A stretch of DNA of 64,000 bases from Rossellomorea arthrocnemi (GTDB lineage Bacteria > Bacillota > Bacilli > Bacillales > Bacillaceae_B): the NCBI RefSeq assembly GCF_904424705.1, contig NZ_CAJGBF010000001.1, positions 1 to 64,000 of the forward strand, read 5' to 3'. Below, piece after piece: positions 35,133 to 43,939 of this stretch (positions are counted from its first letter, which is position 1; each line of letters opens with the position of its first letter). Both the position numbers and the translations under genes were made by a program. The notes under the pieces are model-generated. The model searched no databases and was not told the origin of the DNA. It worked only from the letters and a program-made list of their open reading frames with translations.

Positions 35133-35567
35133 TTAGTTTTCCAAAATCTCTTTGATTTTTATTAAATCCTTTTGGTTTGCTTTTTTCATCATGACAGATA
35201 TGAGAGGCGTCATCCATTTTGAAAATCCGGTAGGGTTCCCCTGATTCCTTAGGGTCATTTTTGACGTTTGTTCATCAATCGTCTCCCACTCATAGGTGGT
35301 TTCCATAGGGAAAGGTCCGTTAGCCGCTTTCATCACGAGCTTCTGTTCTGGGATTAACTCTGTAATTTCATATATATAGGAGAGATCCTTCCCCAAGAAT
35401 TTAGCTTTAAATGCAATTTGAGAATGCAAGGATAAAGGTTTTTCCGTTCTCATTTCTGCCGAATCAATATTCACATACCATTCTGGTGCATGATCCGGAT
35501 TCGCAGCATACTCTGCTACCTTTTGAATCGGACAGCGTATCGTTATGTCTGTTTTGATATCTACCAT
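35133..35567 (-). CDS. SRPBCC family protein
   Basis: 144 residues with the SRPBCC ligand-binding pattern (VDIKTDITIRCPIQKVAEYAANPDHAPEWY at the start, split by turns; YIYEITELIPEQKLVMKA in the middle; C-terminal helix TPLISVMMKKANQKDLIKIKEIL). Its gene begins 5 nt after the stop of the ArsR-SRPBCC gene, so the two are one operon. Start chosen at ATG 35567, with GAAGAG upstream. Confidence 0.8.
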   Translation of the reverse strand: MVDIKTDITIRCPIQKVAEYAANPDHAPEWYVNIDSAEMRTEKPLSLHSQIAFKAKFLGKDLSYIYEITELIPEQKLVMKAANGPFPMETTYEWETIDEQTSKMTLRNQGNPTGFSKWMTPLISVMMKKANQKDLIKIKEILEN

Positions 35568-35571
35568 TTCC

Positions 35572-36345
35572 TTATTTCTCTTCAACATATTTTTTCAACA
35601 GGGTCCCAAGTAGATAGTTCCAACCTTCGGAATGCTTTTCCTCCCAGTCCTCTTCAATGACTCCAGAAGCTGAATGGGATAATTGAAGTAACGTTGAATT
35701 TCCCTTTTCGATCAATCGATACGTATATGCACTGTTTACTGCACCTTGCATTCCAAGATGGCCATGCAGTCGGATTTCTTCCGGAGCATTAATGTAATAC
35801 ACGGTCCCCCACAGTGCTCCTTCATCCTCGCGCCATTTCTCTATGAATTGCCCACCGGGTACAGGATTGAATGTGAAGTGTGAACTTACTCCCTCAGGTG
35901 CCAATTTAAACTCCCACCAGTCCCCCACTTGCCCGGTTAGCGCTTTAAATACCTTATCTCTTGGTGCATCTATCATCACTTCTTGCTCGATTCGAAATAC
36001 TTTACTTTGTTCCATCAATTCTCCTCCTTGATTTTCTGCTAATTCTCGTAATTTCAACAGCGATTTGCCGGTAGATTCCATGTACTTCCCTACCCACCTG
36101 TTGTGCATTTCCTGCAGTGGGACCGCGTTCAGATAGTTACGCCGGAATTTCCCTTCACGCTTCACCACCACCAAATTCCCTTCCTCCAAGATAGTCAAAT
36201 GCTTCATAATCGCGTATCTTGTCACCTCGGGGAAATGTTCATTCAGTTCGCCTGTCGTTCTTGCCGACTTCTTTAAGAGGTCCAGAATCTCCCTGCGAAT
36301 GGGGTGACCCAGAGCCTTAAATAAAGTGGAAAGTTCATCCTTCAT
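35572..36345 (-). CDS. ArsR-type HTH fused to an SRPBCC domain
   Basis: 257 residues. Residues 1-85 are an ArsR-like winged helix (STLFKALGHPIRREILDLLKKS, VTRYAIMKHLTILEEGNLV). Residues 115-257 are an AHSA1/SRPBCC domain (IEQEVMIDAPRDKVFKAL, WWEFKLAPEG, HSEGWNYLLGTLLKKYVEE). This fuses, in one chain, a repressor and a ligand-binding domain that are separate genes at 37672-38424. It probably controls its own operon in response to a hydrophobic ligand. ATG 36345 has AAAGGA 8 nt upstream. Confidence 0.85.
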   Translation of the reverse strand: MKDELSTLFKALGHPIRREILDLLKKSARTTGELNEHFPEVTRYAIMKHLTILEEGNLVVVKREGKFRRNYLNAVPLQEMHNRWVGKYMESTGKSLLKLRELAENQGGELMEQSKVFRIEQEVMIDAPRDKVFKALTGQVGDWWEFKLAPEGVSSHFTFNPVPGGQFIEKWREDEGALWGTVYYINAPEEIRLHGHLGMQGAVNSAYTYRLIEKGNSTLLQLSHSASGVIEEDWEEKHSEGWNYLLGTLLKKYVEEK

Positions 36346-36563
36346 GTTAACGATCCTTTCGTTTTGACCAACATGTGAACGAATGGCCACATGTATTATG
36401 TGACCTTATAGTAACATGATGGTTTTGAAGAGTCAACGAAATACATCAGAAAGTGTGCAGTTGAAACTATTTTGTTCAAAGTCGATCATTCCATCTTCTT
36501 TAATATTCTTCACACACCATTCACACAAAAATACCCCCAGTCCACACTGGAGGCAAATCTTCC

Positions 36564-37421
36564 TTATTTTTTCATAACCGGCACCCAAACTTCACAACGA
36601 TAATTCTCATCATTCGGATTTCCCGGCGGATACAATTCAAACTCCGGGGCATCCCCATGCTCATATCCTGTGGAAGGGAACCATTCCGAGAAGATCCGTT
36701 TCCACACGCCCTGGATCGCATCCGGCATAGGACCTACCGATTCAAATACCGCCCATGTCGATGAGGGTATTTCTTTAACCTCGAGTGAATGATTTGTATC
36801 AGACTTCCTCCCGGCTCCGATAAAATATGTGAACTCTTCATTTGGGTGATCAAACTCCATACATATCCCGAGCATTTCATCATTACCTGCAGCTCTACAA
36901 ATCTCCCTATCTAATTCCGAGGTGTTCACTTCATCCCAAAATGCAGGAATGTCTTTCAAGTTTTGACCATTACAGGATGAGACTCTTTTTCCTTTTCCAA
37001 TCACTTGGAATGCATCTTTCTCAACAATTCTATAATTCATTTCAACTTCCCCTTTTAATTGGATTTGGAAAGAGATACGCGGAAATGCCTTTAAGGGTGT
37101 GCCTGTTTCCCTCACCTGGGATGGAGAAACACCGTGAGCCTTTCGAAACGCTTTCGAAAAAGACTCCGGCGTTTCATATCCATACTTGAAAGCGACATCA
37201 ATGACCTTCATATTCACATTATTGAGTTCCTGAGCCGCAAGAGTCAGCCTTCTCCTCCGGATATATTCAGCTACTGTGCAGCCGGTGACTAGAGAAAACA
37301 ACCTTTGAAAGTGATACTTTGAATTGAGTGACAGCCGGGCAAGCTCCTCCATCTCGATATCCCCATCTAGATTATCTTCAATATACTGAATGCAATCATT
37401 CATCCTATGCAGCATTTCCAT
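36564..37421 (-). CDS. AraC family regulator with GyrI-like effector domain
   Basis: 285 residues. Two helix-turn-helix motifs at the N-terminus (MEELARLSLNSKYHFQRLFS and VIDVAFKYGYETPESFSKAFR, ending GVSPSQVRETG), then a GyrI-like/BmrR effector-binding domain (about 130-285; FQVIGKGKRVSS and a conserved WKRIFSEWFPSTGYE). Probably activates genes in response to a lipophilic cation or drug. ATG 37421 with GGGGAG upstream. Confidence 0.88.
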   Translation of the reverse strand: MEMLHRMNDCIQYIEDNLDGDIEMEELARLSLNSKYHFQRLFSLVTGCTVAEYIRRRRLTLAAQELNNVNMKVIDVAFKYGYETPESFSKAFRKAHGVSPSQVRETGTPLKAFPRISFQIQLKGEVEMNYRIVEKDAFQVIGKGKRVSSCNGQNLKDIPAFWDEVNTSELDREICRAAGNDEMLGICMEFDHPNEEFTYFIGAGRKSDTNHSLEVKEIPSSTWAVFESVGPMPDAIQGVWKRIFSEWFPSTGYEHGDAPEFELYPPGNPNDENYRCEVWVPVMKK

Positions 37422-37589
37422 TGTGTATCTTCTCCCCACTCAACTAATGTACCATCCAGATTGTGTAAACTCCGGTCATTCTGTGCGATGTTGTGACCGG
37501 CTGGCTCTTTATAAATTATTCAATGTAAGCAAATACTAACGTTCACCAAGAGTTTACTTCTATACTCTTTCACTTATCTCCTTCTTTTG

Positions 37590-37643
37590 TTGACATGAAA
37601 CCATATGGTGTTATATCATAAAAACGAAACCAATTGGTGTTAT
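37590..37643 (+). promoter_or_regulatory. Promoter with two 18-bp operator repeats
   Basis: TTGACA (37590-37595) and TATCAT (37614-37619) make a strong promoter. The repeats at 37597-37614 and 37626-37643 both read GAAACCA-WW-TGGTGTTAT; each holds a small dyad ACCAwwTGGT, and they start 29 bp apart. One lies between -35 and -10, the other after -10. Likely binding sites of the ArsR repressor encoded at 38107. Confidence 0.65.
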
Positions 37644-37671
37644 TTATACTCATAGAAAGCAGGCGACACAT

Positions 37672-38106
37672 ATGAAGTCAAATCAAAGCAATCAACTACA
37701 AGACATTAAACAAACTGTCCTTTTCAATGCATCCATTCAAAAAGTATGGGACGCAGTTTCCACATCAGAAGGTATTTCTTCATGGTTTATGCCCAATGAT
37801 TTTAAACTTGAAGTCGGGTACGAATTTCATATCCAGTCCCCATTTGGGCCTTCTCCTTGTAAAGTATTGGAAGTAAATCCTCCTCATAAGCTGTCCTTCT
37901 CTTGGGATACAGATGGCTGGTTCGTCACATTCCTTCTTAAGGAGGTTGGGGATCAAACGGAATTCACGCTGATTCATGGGGGCTGGAAGCATGATGATGC
38001 AGTTGTTTCAAAACCCAATGAAAAAAGCTCTGTCATCCGGGAACGAATGGAGAACGGCTGGGTCGGCATTGTGGACCAAAGACTGCGGAAGGTTGTGGAA
38101 GAATAA
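37672..38106 (+). CDS. SRPBCC (AHSA1-like) family protein
   Basis: 144 residues with the AHSA1 pattern: [28 protein letters not shown] (split here at the turn), [28 protein letters not shown], and C-terminal helix [19 protein letters not shown]. Ligand unknown. It is read with the ArsR gene that starts at the base after its stop codon. No obvious SD close to the ATG (AAAGCAGGCGACACAT). Confidence 0.8.
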   Translation: MKSNQSNQLQDIKQTVLFNASIQKVWDAVSTSEGISSWFMPNDFKLEVGYEFHIQSPFGPSPCKVLEVNPPHKLSFSWDTDGWFVTFLLKEVGDQTEFTLIHGGWKHDDAVVSKPNEKSSVIRERMENGWVGIVDQRLRKVVEE

Positions 38107-38424
38107 GTGTCTGCCGTTAAACATGATGTATTCCAGGCGATTGCAGATCCCACACGCCGGAAAGTGCTCCGTCTTCTTTCTGAAAAAGAGATGCCCATAT
38201 CGGCTCTGACATCCCATTTCTCAATGAGCCGGACAGCCATTGCAAAGCATCTAACCATTCTTTCTGAAGCTGAATTGGTCTATGGAAAAAAAGTAGGCAG
38301 GGAAAAGATCTACCGCCTGCAACCTGAGCCGCTGGCTGAATTAAAGGACTGGTTAGCGTATTACGAACAGTTCTGGACCAACAAATTGTCCAAGCTTAAA
38401 TACCTAGTCGAGGACGAAGATTGA
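38107..38424 (+). CDS. ArsR/SmtB family transcriptional repressor
   Basis: A 105-residue winged-helix protein (VFQAIADPTRRKVLRLLSEKE, ALTSHFSMSRTAIAKHLTILSEAELV, GREKIYRLQPEPLAEL). No CxC metal site, so not a metal sensor of the classical type. The GTG start immediately follows the stop of the SRPBCC gene, SD GGAAG. It probably represses the promoter at 37590. A repeat-type terminator follows at 38431. Confidence 0.88.
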   Translation: MSAVKHDVFQAIADPTRRKVLRLLSEKEMPISALTSHFSMSRTAIAKHLTILSEAELVYGKKVGREKIYRLQPEPLAELKDWLAYYEQFWTNKLSKLKYLVEDED

Positions 38425-38430
38425 TTATAA

Positions 38431-38462
38431 CAGGGACGGACCTTCCTAAAGGTCCGTCCCTG
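38431..38462. repeat. GGACGGACC palindromic repeat, short form (terminator)
   Basis: CAGGGACGGACCTT / AAGGTCCGTCCCTG, 14-bp perfect stem, loop CCTA, followed by TATTTTTTAT, 6 nt after the arsR stop. A good rho-independent terminator. Confidence 0.92.
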
Positions 38463-38568
38463 TATTTTTTATAAGTTAGAGAATTGGAACGACCCCTATC
38501 CTTCTATTCACCTTCTCTTTAATCATATATATTAGGTAATGCAGTTTCGGATTAAGGGGGAGAATGAA

Positions 38569-40047
38569 ATGAGGAGTAGGGCTGATAAGCACAATTACGG
38601 TGATCTTTCCTATCCAGATGACATGATATCCATCGTGAAAAATGGTTTAGTTCCAAATCAAGAGCCAAAGAATGTGATCATAATCGGGGCAGGAATGTCC
38701 GGACTGGTGGCGGGCTCTCTTTTAAAAAAAGCTGGGCATACCGTTACGATCCTCGAAGGAAACGATCGAATCGGTGGAAGGATATATACGCTGCGGCAGC
38801 CCTTTTCAGAAGGCCAATATCTCGATGTCGGTGCTATGCGATTTCCGGAAACACATGACTTAGTATTCGAATATATTCGCAAATTCAACTTACCGACAAA
38901 TGAATTTATTAATAAGAGCGATCTCTACCTCGTGAATGGGATTCAGACGACCGAATACAATTACAACCTAAACCCTGACATCTTGAATTATCCTTTACCT
39001 CCTGAAGAACAGGGGAAAACGGCCATCGAATTATTATCGTCTGCCGTTAAGCCGTTTTTAGACTTGTACGAAAAAGCAAGCCCCGAAGAACAAGAACGAC
39101 TGCGAACCAAGTTCGATCATTATTCATTTGACGTCTTCTTGCGTGTTAACCCGATCGGAACGTCCCTTTCTCCGGAAGCCATCCGGATCGTAAAGGTAAT
39201 CTTAGGCATCGAAGGTTTCCCGGAACTAGCATTCGTAGATATTCTCCTCGACATTGTCCGTACGGTTTTCAATGAGAAATTAAAGTTTTATGAAATTGAT
39301 GGGGGGAATGATAAGCTTCCTTACTCCTTTTTGCCAGAACTCCAGCAGAATATCCTCTATTCCCAAAAGGTCCATGGGATCATTCAGAAGGATGACGGTG
39401 TTGAAGTCATAGTGAGAGACCGAACCACAAATCGTTATCATCGTTTTCAAGGGGATTACACTATCGTTACGGTTCCTTACTCTGTTTTTCAATTTATTGA
39501 CGTCCATCCCTATGAATCTATCTCGTTTAAAAAATGGAAGGCGATAAATGAGCTTAACTATGTGTCCTCTATCAAAATCGGATTAGAGTTTAAATCAAAG
39601 TTCTGGGAAACAATCAAAATTGGAAATATTATATCAGACCTTCCCATAAGATATACGTACCGACCAAGTCATAATATAGGAGCCCCGGGTCCAGGTGTCA
39701 TGCTCGGCAGTTACAGCTGGGGACAAAATGCAAATCTGTGGTCCAGCTTGCCCGAGGATGAACGGATTCGTGAAGCACTGCAAAACCTTTATAAAATATA
39801 TGGGGAGCAAGTATACAAAGAATTTTCTACAGGTGCCTCCTACAGCTGGGCAGAAAACCAGTTTTCTGCCGGATGCTTTACCCTATTCGCTCCGAACCAG
39901 GCGTCGGACTTTTCTGATCAATTGTACTTACCAGAGCACCGCATCCACTTTGCCGGTGAACACACATCCCCTTTCCACGGCTGGGTGGAAGGGGCAATCG
40001 AATCCGCCATCCGTGCAGCCTCCGAAGTCAATAACAGAACAGACTGA
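38569..40047 (+). CDS. Flavin monoamine oxidase family protein
   Basis: 492 residues. N-terminal FAD-binding motif NVIIIGAGMSGLVAGSLLKKAGHTV (split over the P-loop glycine stretch, residues about 37-60), then EGNDRIGGRIYT and GAMRFPETH. The C-terminus has the amine oxidase FAD region IHFAGEHTSPFHGWVEGAIESA. An L-amino-acid or amine oxidase; the substrate cannot be told. ATG 38569 with GGGGGAG 6 nt upstream. It has its own promoter region and ends at a palindromic repeat. Confidence 0.88.
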   Translation: MRSRADKHNYGDLSYPDDMISIVKNGLVPNQEPKNVIIIGAGMSGLVAGSLLKKAGHTVTILEGNDRIGGRIYTLRQPFSEGQYLDVGAMRFPETHDLVFEYIRKFNLPTNEFINKSDLYLVNGIQTTEYNYNLNPDILNYPLPPEEQGKTAIELLSSAVKPFLDLYEKASPEEQERLRTKFDHYSFDVFLRVNPIGTSLSPEAIRIVKVILGIEGFPELAFVDILLDIVRTVFNEKLKFYEIDGGNDKLPYSFLPELQQNILYSQKVHGIIQKDDGVEVIVRDRTTNRYHRFQGDYTIVTVPYSVFQFIDVHPYESISFKKWKAINELNYVSSIKIGLEFKSKFWETIKIGNIISDLPIRYTYRPSHNIGAPGPGVMLGSYSWGQNANLWSSLPEDERIREALQNLYKIYGEQVYKEFSTGASYSWAENQFSAGCFTLFAPNQASDFSDQLYLPEHRIHFAGEHTSPFHGWVEGAIESAIRAASEVNNRTD

Positions 40048-40052
40048 ACGGG

Positions 40053-40087
40053 GAGGGACGGACCTTTGAATCAAAGGTCCGTCCCTC
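40053..40087. repeat. GGACGGACC palindromic repeat, short form (terminator)
   Basis: A 15-bp stem GAGGGACGGACCTTT / AAAGGTCCGTCCCTC with a short loop, between the convergent amine oxidase gene and the gene ending at 40092. Confidence 0.92.
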
Positions 40088-40091
40088 TTAT

Positions 40092-40457
40092 TTAGTAGAT
40101 TTTCGCCATGACCACCATGGAAATAAATACGGTTATGATGATGAGGCTTGTCATGATATTCAATAGATTCATTGCAGTCAGGTGGAGCACATCGAATTGC
40201 AGAGCTGTCATGAATATAATGTGATATAGAAGGATGGCGAAATATGAATAAAAGATTCCCTTCTCCCTGATCACCTTCATCCGCTCATCCTTTTGCTTGA
40301 ACTGTGGATATAGATAATGCATGCAAAAACTCAAAACAGTTAAGGACATAGGAGTAAGTGCGAAATAAGGAAACTCTTTCGCCATTATTCCGACGAAGAA
40401 CATAAAAGCAGTTTGTATAGCCAGAATCCAACCTAAAATCAGATATCCTTTTTGCAC
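40092..40457 (-). CDS. Four-helix membrane protein, partner of the XRE regulator
   Basis: 121 residues with four hydrophobic helices (about 5-25, 31-49, 67-87 and 95-118). GTG start that shares its first base with the stop codon of the HTH gene. Small membrane protein plus Xre regulator pairs of this type are frequent in Bacillus; the role of the membrane protein is unknown. Confidence 0.7.
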   Translation of the reverse strand: MQKGYLILGWILAIQTAFMFFVGIMAKEFPYFALTPMSLTVLSFCMHYLYPQFKQKDERMKVIREKGIFYSYFAILLYHIIFMTALQFDVLHLTAMNLLNIMTSLIIITVFISMVVMAKIY

Positions 40458-40666
40458 TATTTCTTTTCCCCTTTCTCTTCATACTCAAAAATCTCTTCAA
40501 TTGACATATTAAATACATTTGCCAACTGAAAAGCCAAATTCAAAGAAGGATCATACTTCCCTTTTTCAATCGAAATGATGGTTTGTCTTGATACCCCTAA
40601 TTTAGCCGCCAATCTTTCCTGTGAGTAACCAAAGGTCTTCCTGTATTCTACTAGTTTATTTTTCAA
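40457..40666 (-). CDS. XRE family HTH regulator
   Basis: A 69-residue Cro/CI-type protein (LVEYRKTFGYSQERLAAKLGVSRQTIISIEKGKYDPSLNLAFQ, taken in two parts, then EEIFEYEEK). TTG start 9 nt after GGAGG. It is transcribed from the dyad-containing promoter at 40693-40721, which it likely autorepresses. Confidence 0.88.
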   Translation of the reverse strand: MKNKLVEYRKTFGYSQERLAAKLGVSRQTIISIEKGKYDPSLNLAFQLANVFNMSIEEIFEYEEKGEKK

Positions 40667-40692
40667 AGAAGGATACCTCCTTATATTTCCAT

Positions 40693-40721
40693 ATGATAAT
40701 GTAAAGGAAACTTTACGTCAA
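40693..40721 (-). promoter_or_regulatory. Promoter and operator of the XRE gene
   Basis: Minus-strand TTGACG (40716-40721), 17-bp spacer, TATCAT (40693-40698). The spacer contains the dyad GTAAAG-GAAA-CTTTAC (40701-40716), and a further half-site is at about 40727-40733. This fits autorepression. Confidence 0.65.
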
Positions 40722-40734
40722 GCTCCCTTTACAT

Positions 40735-41133
40735 TTTTGTGCCGAAAATTTTTTTACCCGTTAACCAATAAATTAGGGGATGTGAACTGGGTTGATGATG
40801 TTATGAGTAAATTGGAGGAGTACAAGGTTATTTATACTGGATTAAAGAAGTAATTACTCTGAAAGGTATCGGATTCCCCTTCTTGAGAATGGTCGCTCCA
40901 TTATTATGGGACCAAGAAACGCGGATTTTATATCGACCGTGGCTTAAAGGCTGCAAACTGATGATGGCAGTAAACTTTCTCATCAGAGATAAGATTTTAG
41001 AACAGCTCTGTGATGCAGGTAAGCTTGCCGACTTCCATGGAACCCTTTATCCATGCACAAAGAGCGACGATGATTCGCTACAGTTTCTGCTGTCTCGGTT
41101 ACAACTGCCGGCAGGTATTCGGGAGAAAAAAAT
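40735..41133 (+). other. Intergenic stretch with possible gene remnants
   Basis: No complete gene is convincing here. One frame (40735-40851) reads like a protein end (YPLTNKLGDVNW, MSKLEEYKVIYTGLKK, stop) without an SD. A 100-codon frame from 40883 (WLKGCKLMMAVNFLIRDKI) runs through the palindromic repeat, so its end cannot be genuine. Both may be parts of decayed genes. Confidence 0.3.
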
Positions 41134-41134
41134 G

Positions 41135-41165
41135 GAGGGACGGACCTTCCAAAGGTCCGTCCCTC
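41135..41165. repeat. GGACGGACC palindromic repeat, short form (terminator)
   Basis: GAGGGACGGACCTT (41135-41148) and AAGGTCCGTCCCTC (41152-41165) form a 14-bp stem with a 3-nt loop, 6 nt after the minus-strand oxidoreductase gene. Confidence 0.92.
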
Positions 41166-41171
41166 CTCTAA

Positions 41172-42107
41172 TTATTTCACTTTGATCACGATTTTCCCTT
41201 GAGCATGATGTGTCTCACTCAATGCGTGGGCATCCTTCAATCCCTGCTCGCTCAGGTCGAATGTTTCTCCGATTACAGGCTTTAATTGACCGGTCTCGTA
41301 TAGGTCGGCAAGCTTGGTCAGCTGCTCTCCCTTGGGATCGAGCCACAAAAATTCGGCTTTCACTCCGTACTTTGCCGCTTCTTCTTCAGATGGAGGCTGT
41401 GCAATCGATACGAGCTTACCACTTTCCTTCAACACTTTATAGCTGTTGGACTGAACTTCCCCACCCATGGAATCGAGAACCAGGTCGAAATCCTTCAGCA
41501 CTTCACTGAAATCTTCTTCTTTATAATTGATGAATTGATCCGCACCCAATGATTTGACGAATTCTTCATTCTTTCCGCTTGCTGTCGTCGCGACATATGC
41601 CCCGAAGCTTTTCGCAATCTGAATTGCAAAGTTCCCTACTCCACCTGATCCTGCATGAATGAGCACTTTATCCCCTTTTTTAATCCTGCCGAAATCGACC
41701 AGGCACTGCCACGCCGTCAAGCCTGCAAGAGGGATAGCCGCCGCTTCTGCAAAGCTCATGCTCTCAGGCATTTTAGCAAGCAGCTCTTCATCCACCGCCA
41801 CATACTCAGCGTATGTTCCTTCCCTTGTAGTGGCGGGTCTTGCGAAAACCCGGTCACCTACTTCGAACCCGTGCACGTTCTTTCCTTTTTCTGCGATCAC
41901 TCCTGCTGCATCCCAGCCTAAGATAATTGGAAATTCAAAGTCGAGCATCTCTTTTAAATACCCTGCCCGCACCTTCCAATCGATGGGATTGATTGATGTC
42001 GCATGATTTTCCAATAAGATTTGATTGTCACGGATCGTCGGTTGATCAATTTCTTTCCCCTCTAATACATCTTTATCTCCATATTGATTGATAATAACCG
42101 CTTTCAT
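41172..42107 (-). CDS. NADP-dependent alcohol dehydrogenase/quinone oxidoreductase (zinc-independent MDR)
   Basis: 311 residues of the medium-chain dehydrogenase/reductase superfamily. Start MKAVIINQYGDKD, catalytic domain with GWDAAGVIAEKGKNVHGFEVGDRVFA, then nucleotide site VLIHAGSGGVGNFAIQIAKSFGA. No structural zinc cysteines. This is the NADP-dependent quinone-reductase-like subgroup, which uses enones or quinones. ATG 42107 with AAGGAGG upstream; the frame extending to 42209 lacks SD. Confidence 0.9.
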   Translation of the reverse strand: MKAVIINQYGDKDVLEGKEIDQPTIRDNQILLENHATSINPIDWKVRAGYLKEMLDFEFPIILGWDAAGVIAEKGKNVHGFEVGDRVFARPATTREGTYAEYVAVDEELLAKMPESMSFAEAAAIPLAGLTAWQCLVDFGRIKKGDKVLIHAGSGGVGNFAIQIAKSFGAYVATTASGKNEEFVKSLGADQFINYKEEDFSEVLKDFDLVLDSMGGEVQSNSYKVLKESGKLVSIAQPPSEEEAAKYGVKAEFLWLDPKGEQLTKLADLYETGQLKPVIGETFDLSEQGLKDAHALSETHHAQGKIVIKVK

Positions 42108-42283
42108 GAGAGTTCCTCCTTGTTTGTATTCATACGGTTTATCTTCCCTCTTCTTGTGGGTATTTAAACAATGAGACGTAATGAATACAAATGACTGGAT
42201 TCTTCCCATTCACTATTGTAAATTTAAAACAACCTACATAGTAATAAGCATATGGGAATCTATCATTTAAAAGGAGGAACACT

Positions 42284-43702
42284 ATGCAACACTACAATAT
42301 GTTTATCAATGGAGAACCAACCGGTTCGGATCTTGAGAAAAAGGAAGTAACCAATCCAGCAACTTCAGAAGTAATCGCGACCATTCCCCATGGAAGCAAA
42401 CCAGAAGCCACCATGGCAGTTGACGCAGCTCATGATGCATTCAAGGACTGGTCTCAATTCTCGGCATATGAGAGAAGTGACCTCATCCGTAAATGGCATG
42501 ACCTGATTAATGAAAATAAAGAGGACTTGGCACGTACCATGACCATCGAGCAAGGAAAGCCTTTAAAAGAAGCACTTGGTGAAATCCAATACGCAAACGG
42601 ATTTATCTCTTGGTACGCTGAAGAAGGAAAGCGAGTTTATGGTGAACAAATCCCCGCCACTCATCGAAATAAACGATTATTTGTTCATAAGCAGCCTGTC
42701 GGGGTTGTCGCGGTCATCACCCCATGGAACTTCCCTGCTGCCATGATTACTCGTAAAGTGGCACCTGCACTTGCTACAGGCTGTACGGTTGTGATCAAGC
42801 CTGCTAACCAAACCCCTTTGACTGCTCTAAAGATGGCTGCTCTGGCTGAAGAAGCCGGTATTCCTAAAGGTGTCATCAATGTAGTGACAGGTGCTTCGAA
42901 ATCCATCGGGGAAGCATGGATGGAAGACACTCGTGTACGAAAACTGACATTCACAGGTTCAACAGAAGTCGGGAAGGTCCTGATGAAGGGTTCGGCTGAC
43001 ACAGTCAAGAAAATATCGTTGGAGCTTGGAGGTCATGCACCTGTCATTGTAATGGACGATTCTAATCTTGAGAAGGCTGTTGATGGAGTCATTGCATCGA
43101 AGTTCCGAAATGCCGGTCAAACCTGTGTCTGTTCCAACCGTATCTATGTTCATGAATCCCTCGCAGATTCATTTACAGAGAAGCTCGTTGAAAAAGTGAA
43201 GAAGTTGAAGGTCGGGAACGGCCTGGAAGATGGTGTGGATATCGGACCATTGATTGATGAAGATGCCATCAAAAAAGTCCGGAAACACGTAGAAGATGCT
43301 GTTGAAAAAGGAGCTTCCGTTGCCTACGGAGGGAAAGGAATAGAGGGATTGTATTTTGAACCGACTGTCCTGACAAATGTGACCGATGACATGCTCTGCA
43401 TGAAAGATGAAACTTTCGGTCCAGTAGCCCCTATCACGACATTTAAAACCGAGGAAGAAGCCATCGCGCGGGCGAATGACTCCATTTATGGTCTTGCGGC
43501 CTATGTATTCACGGAGAATATCACCAAAGGAATTCGGATCTGTGAACAACTGGAGTACGGAATCGTCGGATTGAATGACGGCATGCCGTCCACCCCTCAA
43601 GCCCCATTCGGCGGATTCAAACAAAGCGGTCTCGGCCGTGAAGGCGGACACCAGGGGATTGAAGAATTTTTAGAAGTGAAATATATCTCCTTGGGACTGT
43701 AA
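42284..43702 (+). CDS. gabD: NAD(P)-dependent succinate-semialdehyde dehydrogenase type aldehyde dehydrogenase
   Basis: A 472-residue ALDH. The catalytic glutamate motif SLELGGHAPVIV, the nucleophile cysteine motif FRNAGQTCVCSNR and NFPAAMITRKVAPALATGCT are typical of the GabD group. Oxidises succinate semialdehyde to succinate. Substrate assignment is from overall similarity; a gabT is not adjacent. SD AAAGGAGG precedes ATG. Single-gene unit with a terminator. Confidence 0.88.
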   Translation: MQHYNMFINGEPTGSDLEKKEVTNPATSEVIATIPHGSKPEATMAVDAAHDAFKDWSQFSAYERSDLIRKWHDLINENKEDLARTMTIEQGKPLKEALGEIQYANGFISWYAEEGKRVYGEQIPATHRNKRLFVHKQPVGVVAVITPWNFPAAMITRKVAPALATGCTVVIKPANQTPLTALKMAALAEEAGIPKGVINVVTGASKSIGEAWMEDTRVRKLTFTGSTEVGKVLMKGSADTVKKISLELGGHAPVIVMDDSNLEKAVDGVIASKFRNAGQTCVCSNRIYVHESLADSFTEKLVEKVKKLKVGNGLEDGVDIGPLIDEDAIKKVRKHVEDAVEKGASVAYGGKGIEGLYFEPTVLTNVTDDMLCMKDETFGPVAPITTFKTEEEAIARANDSIYGLAAYVFTENITKGIRICEQLEYGIVGLNDGMPSTPQAPFGGFKQSGLGREGGHQGIEEFLEVKYISLGL

Positions 43703-43704
43703 TA

Positions 43705-43740
43705 GAAAACAGGCGCGCATGCTCATTGCGTGCCTGTTTC
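43705..43740 (+). terminator. Terminator after gabD
   Basis: AAACAGGC..CGCA / TGCGT..GCCTGTTT, imperfect long stem, 3 nt after the stop, with a T-run further on at about 43747. Confidence 0.7.
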
Positions 43741-43939
43741 ATGATTACTTTTTTGTAAAACACTCCTGAATTCTCCGGTACAAGGACAGACAAGAATATT
43801 AATATCAATACTCCGGCAAAAATACGCCTAGCATTCCGAAAGAAAGATAGATCGCCGCTGCCACCTGCGTCAAGGTACCAACTCCCTGCCGATTTTTCTT
43901 TATGCGTATTCCTGACTTAAGTTCTTCATTCCTTTTATT

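Noticed and set aside
40883..41185. 100-codon plus-strand frame before the oxidoreductase gene
   Set aside because: Its C-terminus is repeat sequence and no SD or homologous pattern was seen; kept only as a possible remnant.
43796..43862. TTG-started 22-codon hydrophobic frame (minus strand) after the GNAT gene
   Set aside because: SD weak and no conserved pattern; not enough to call a gene.
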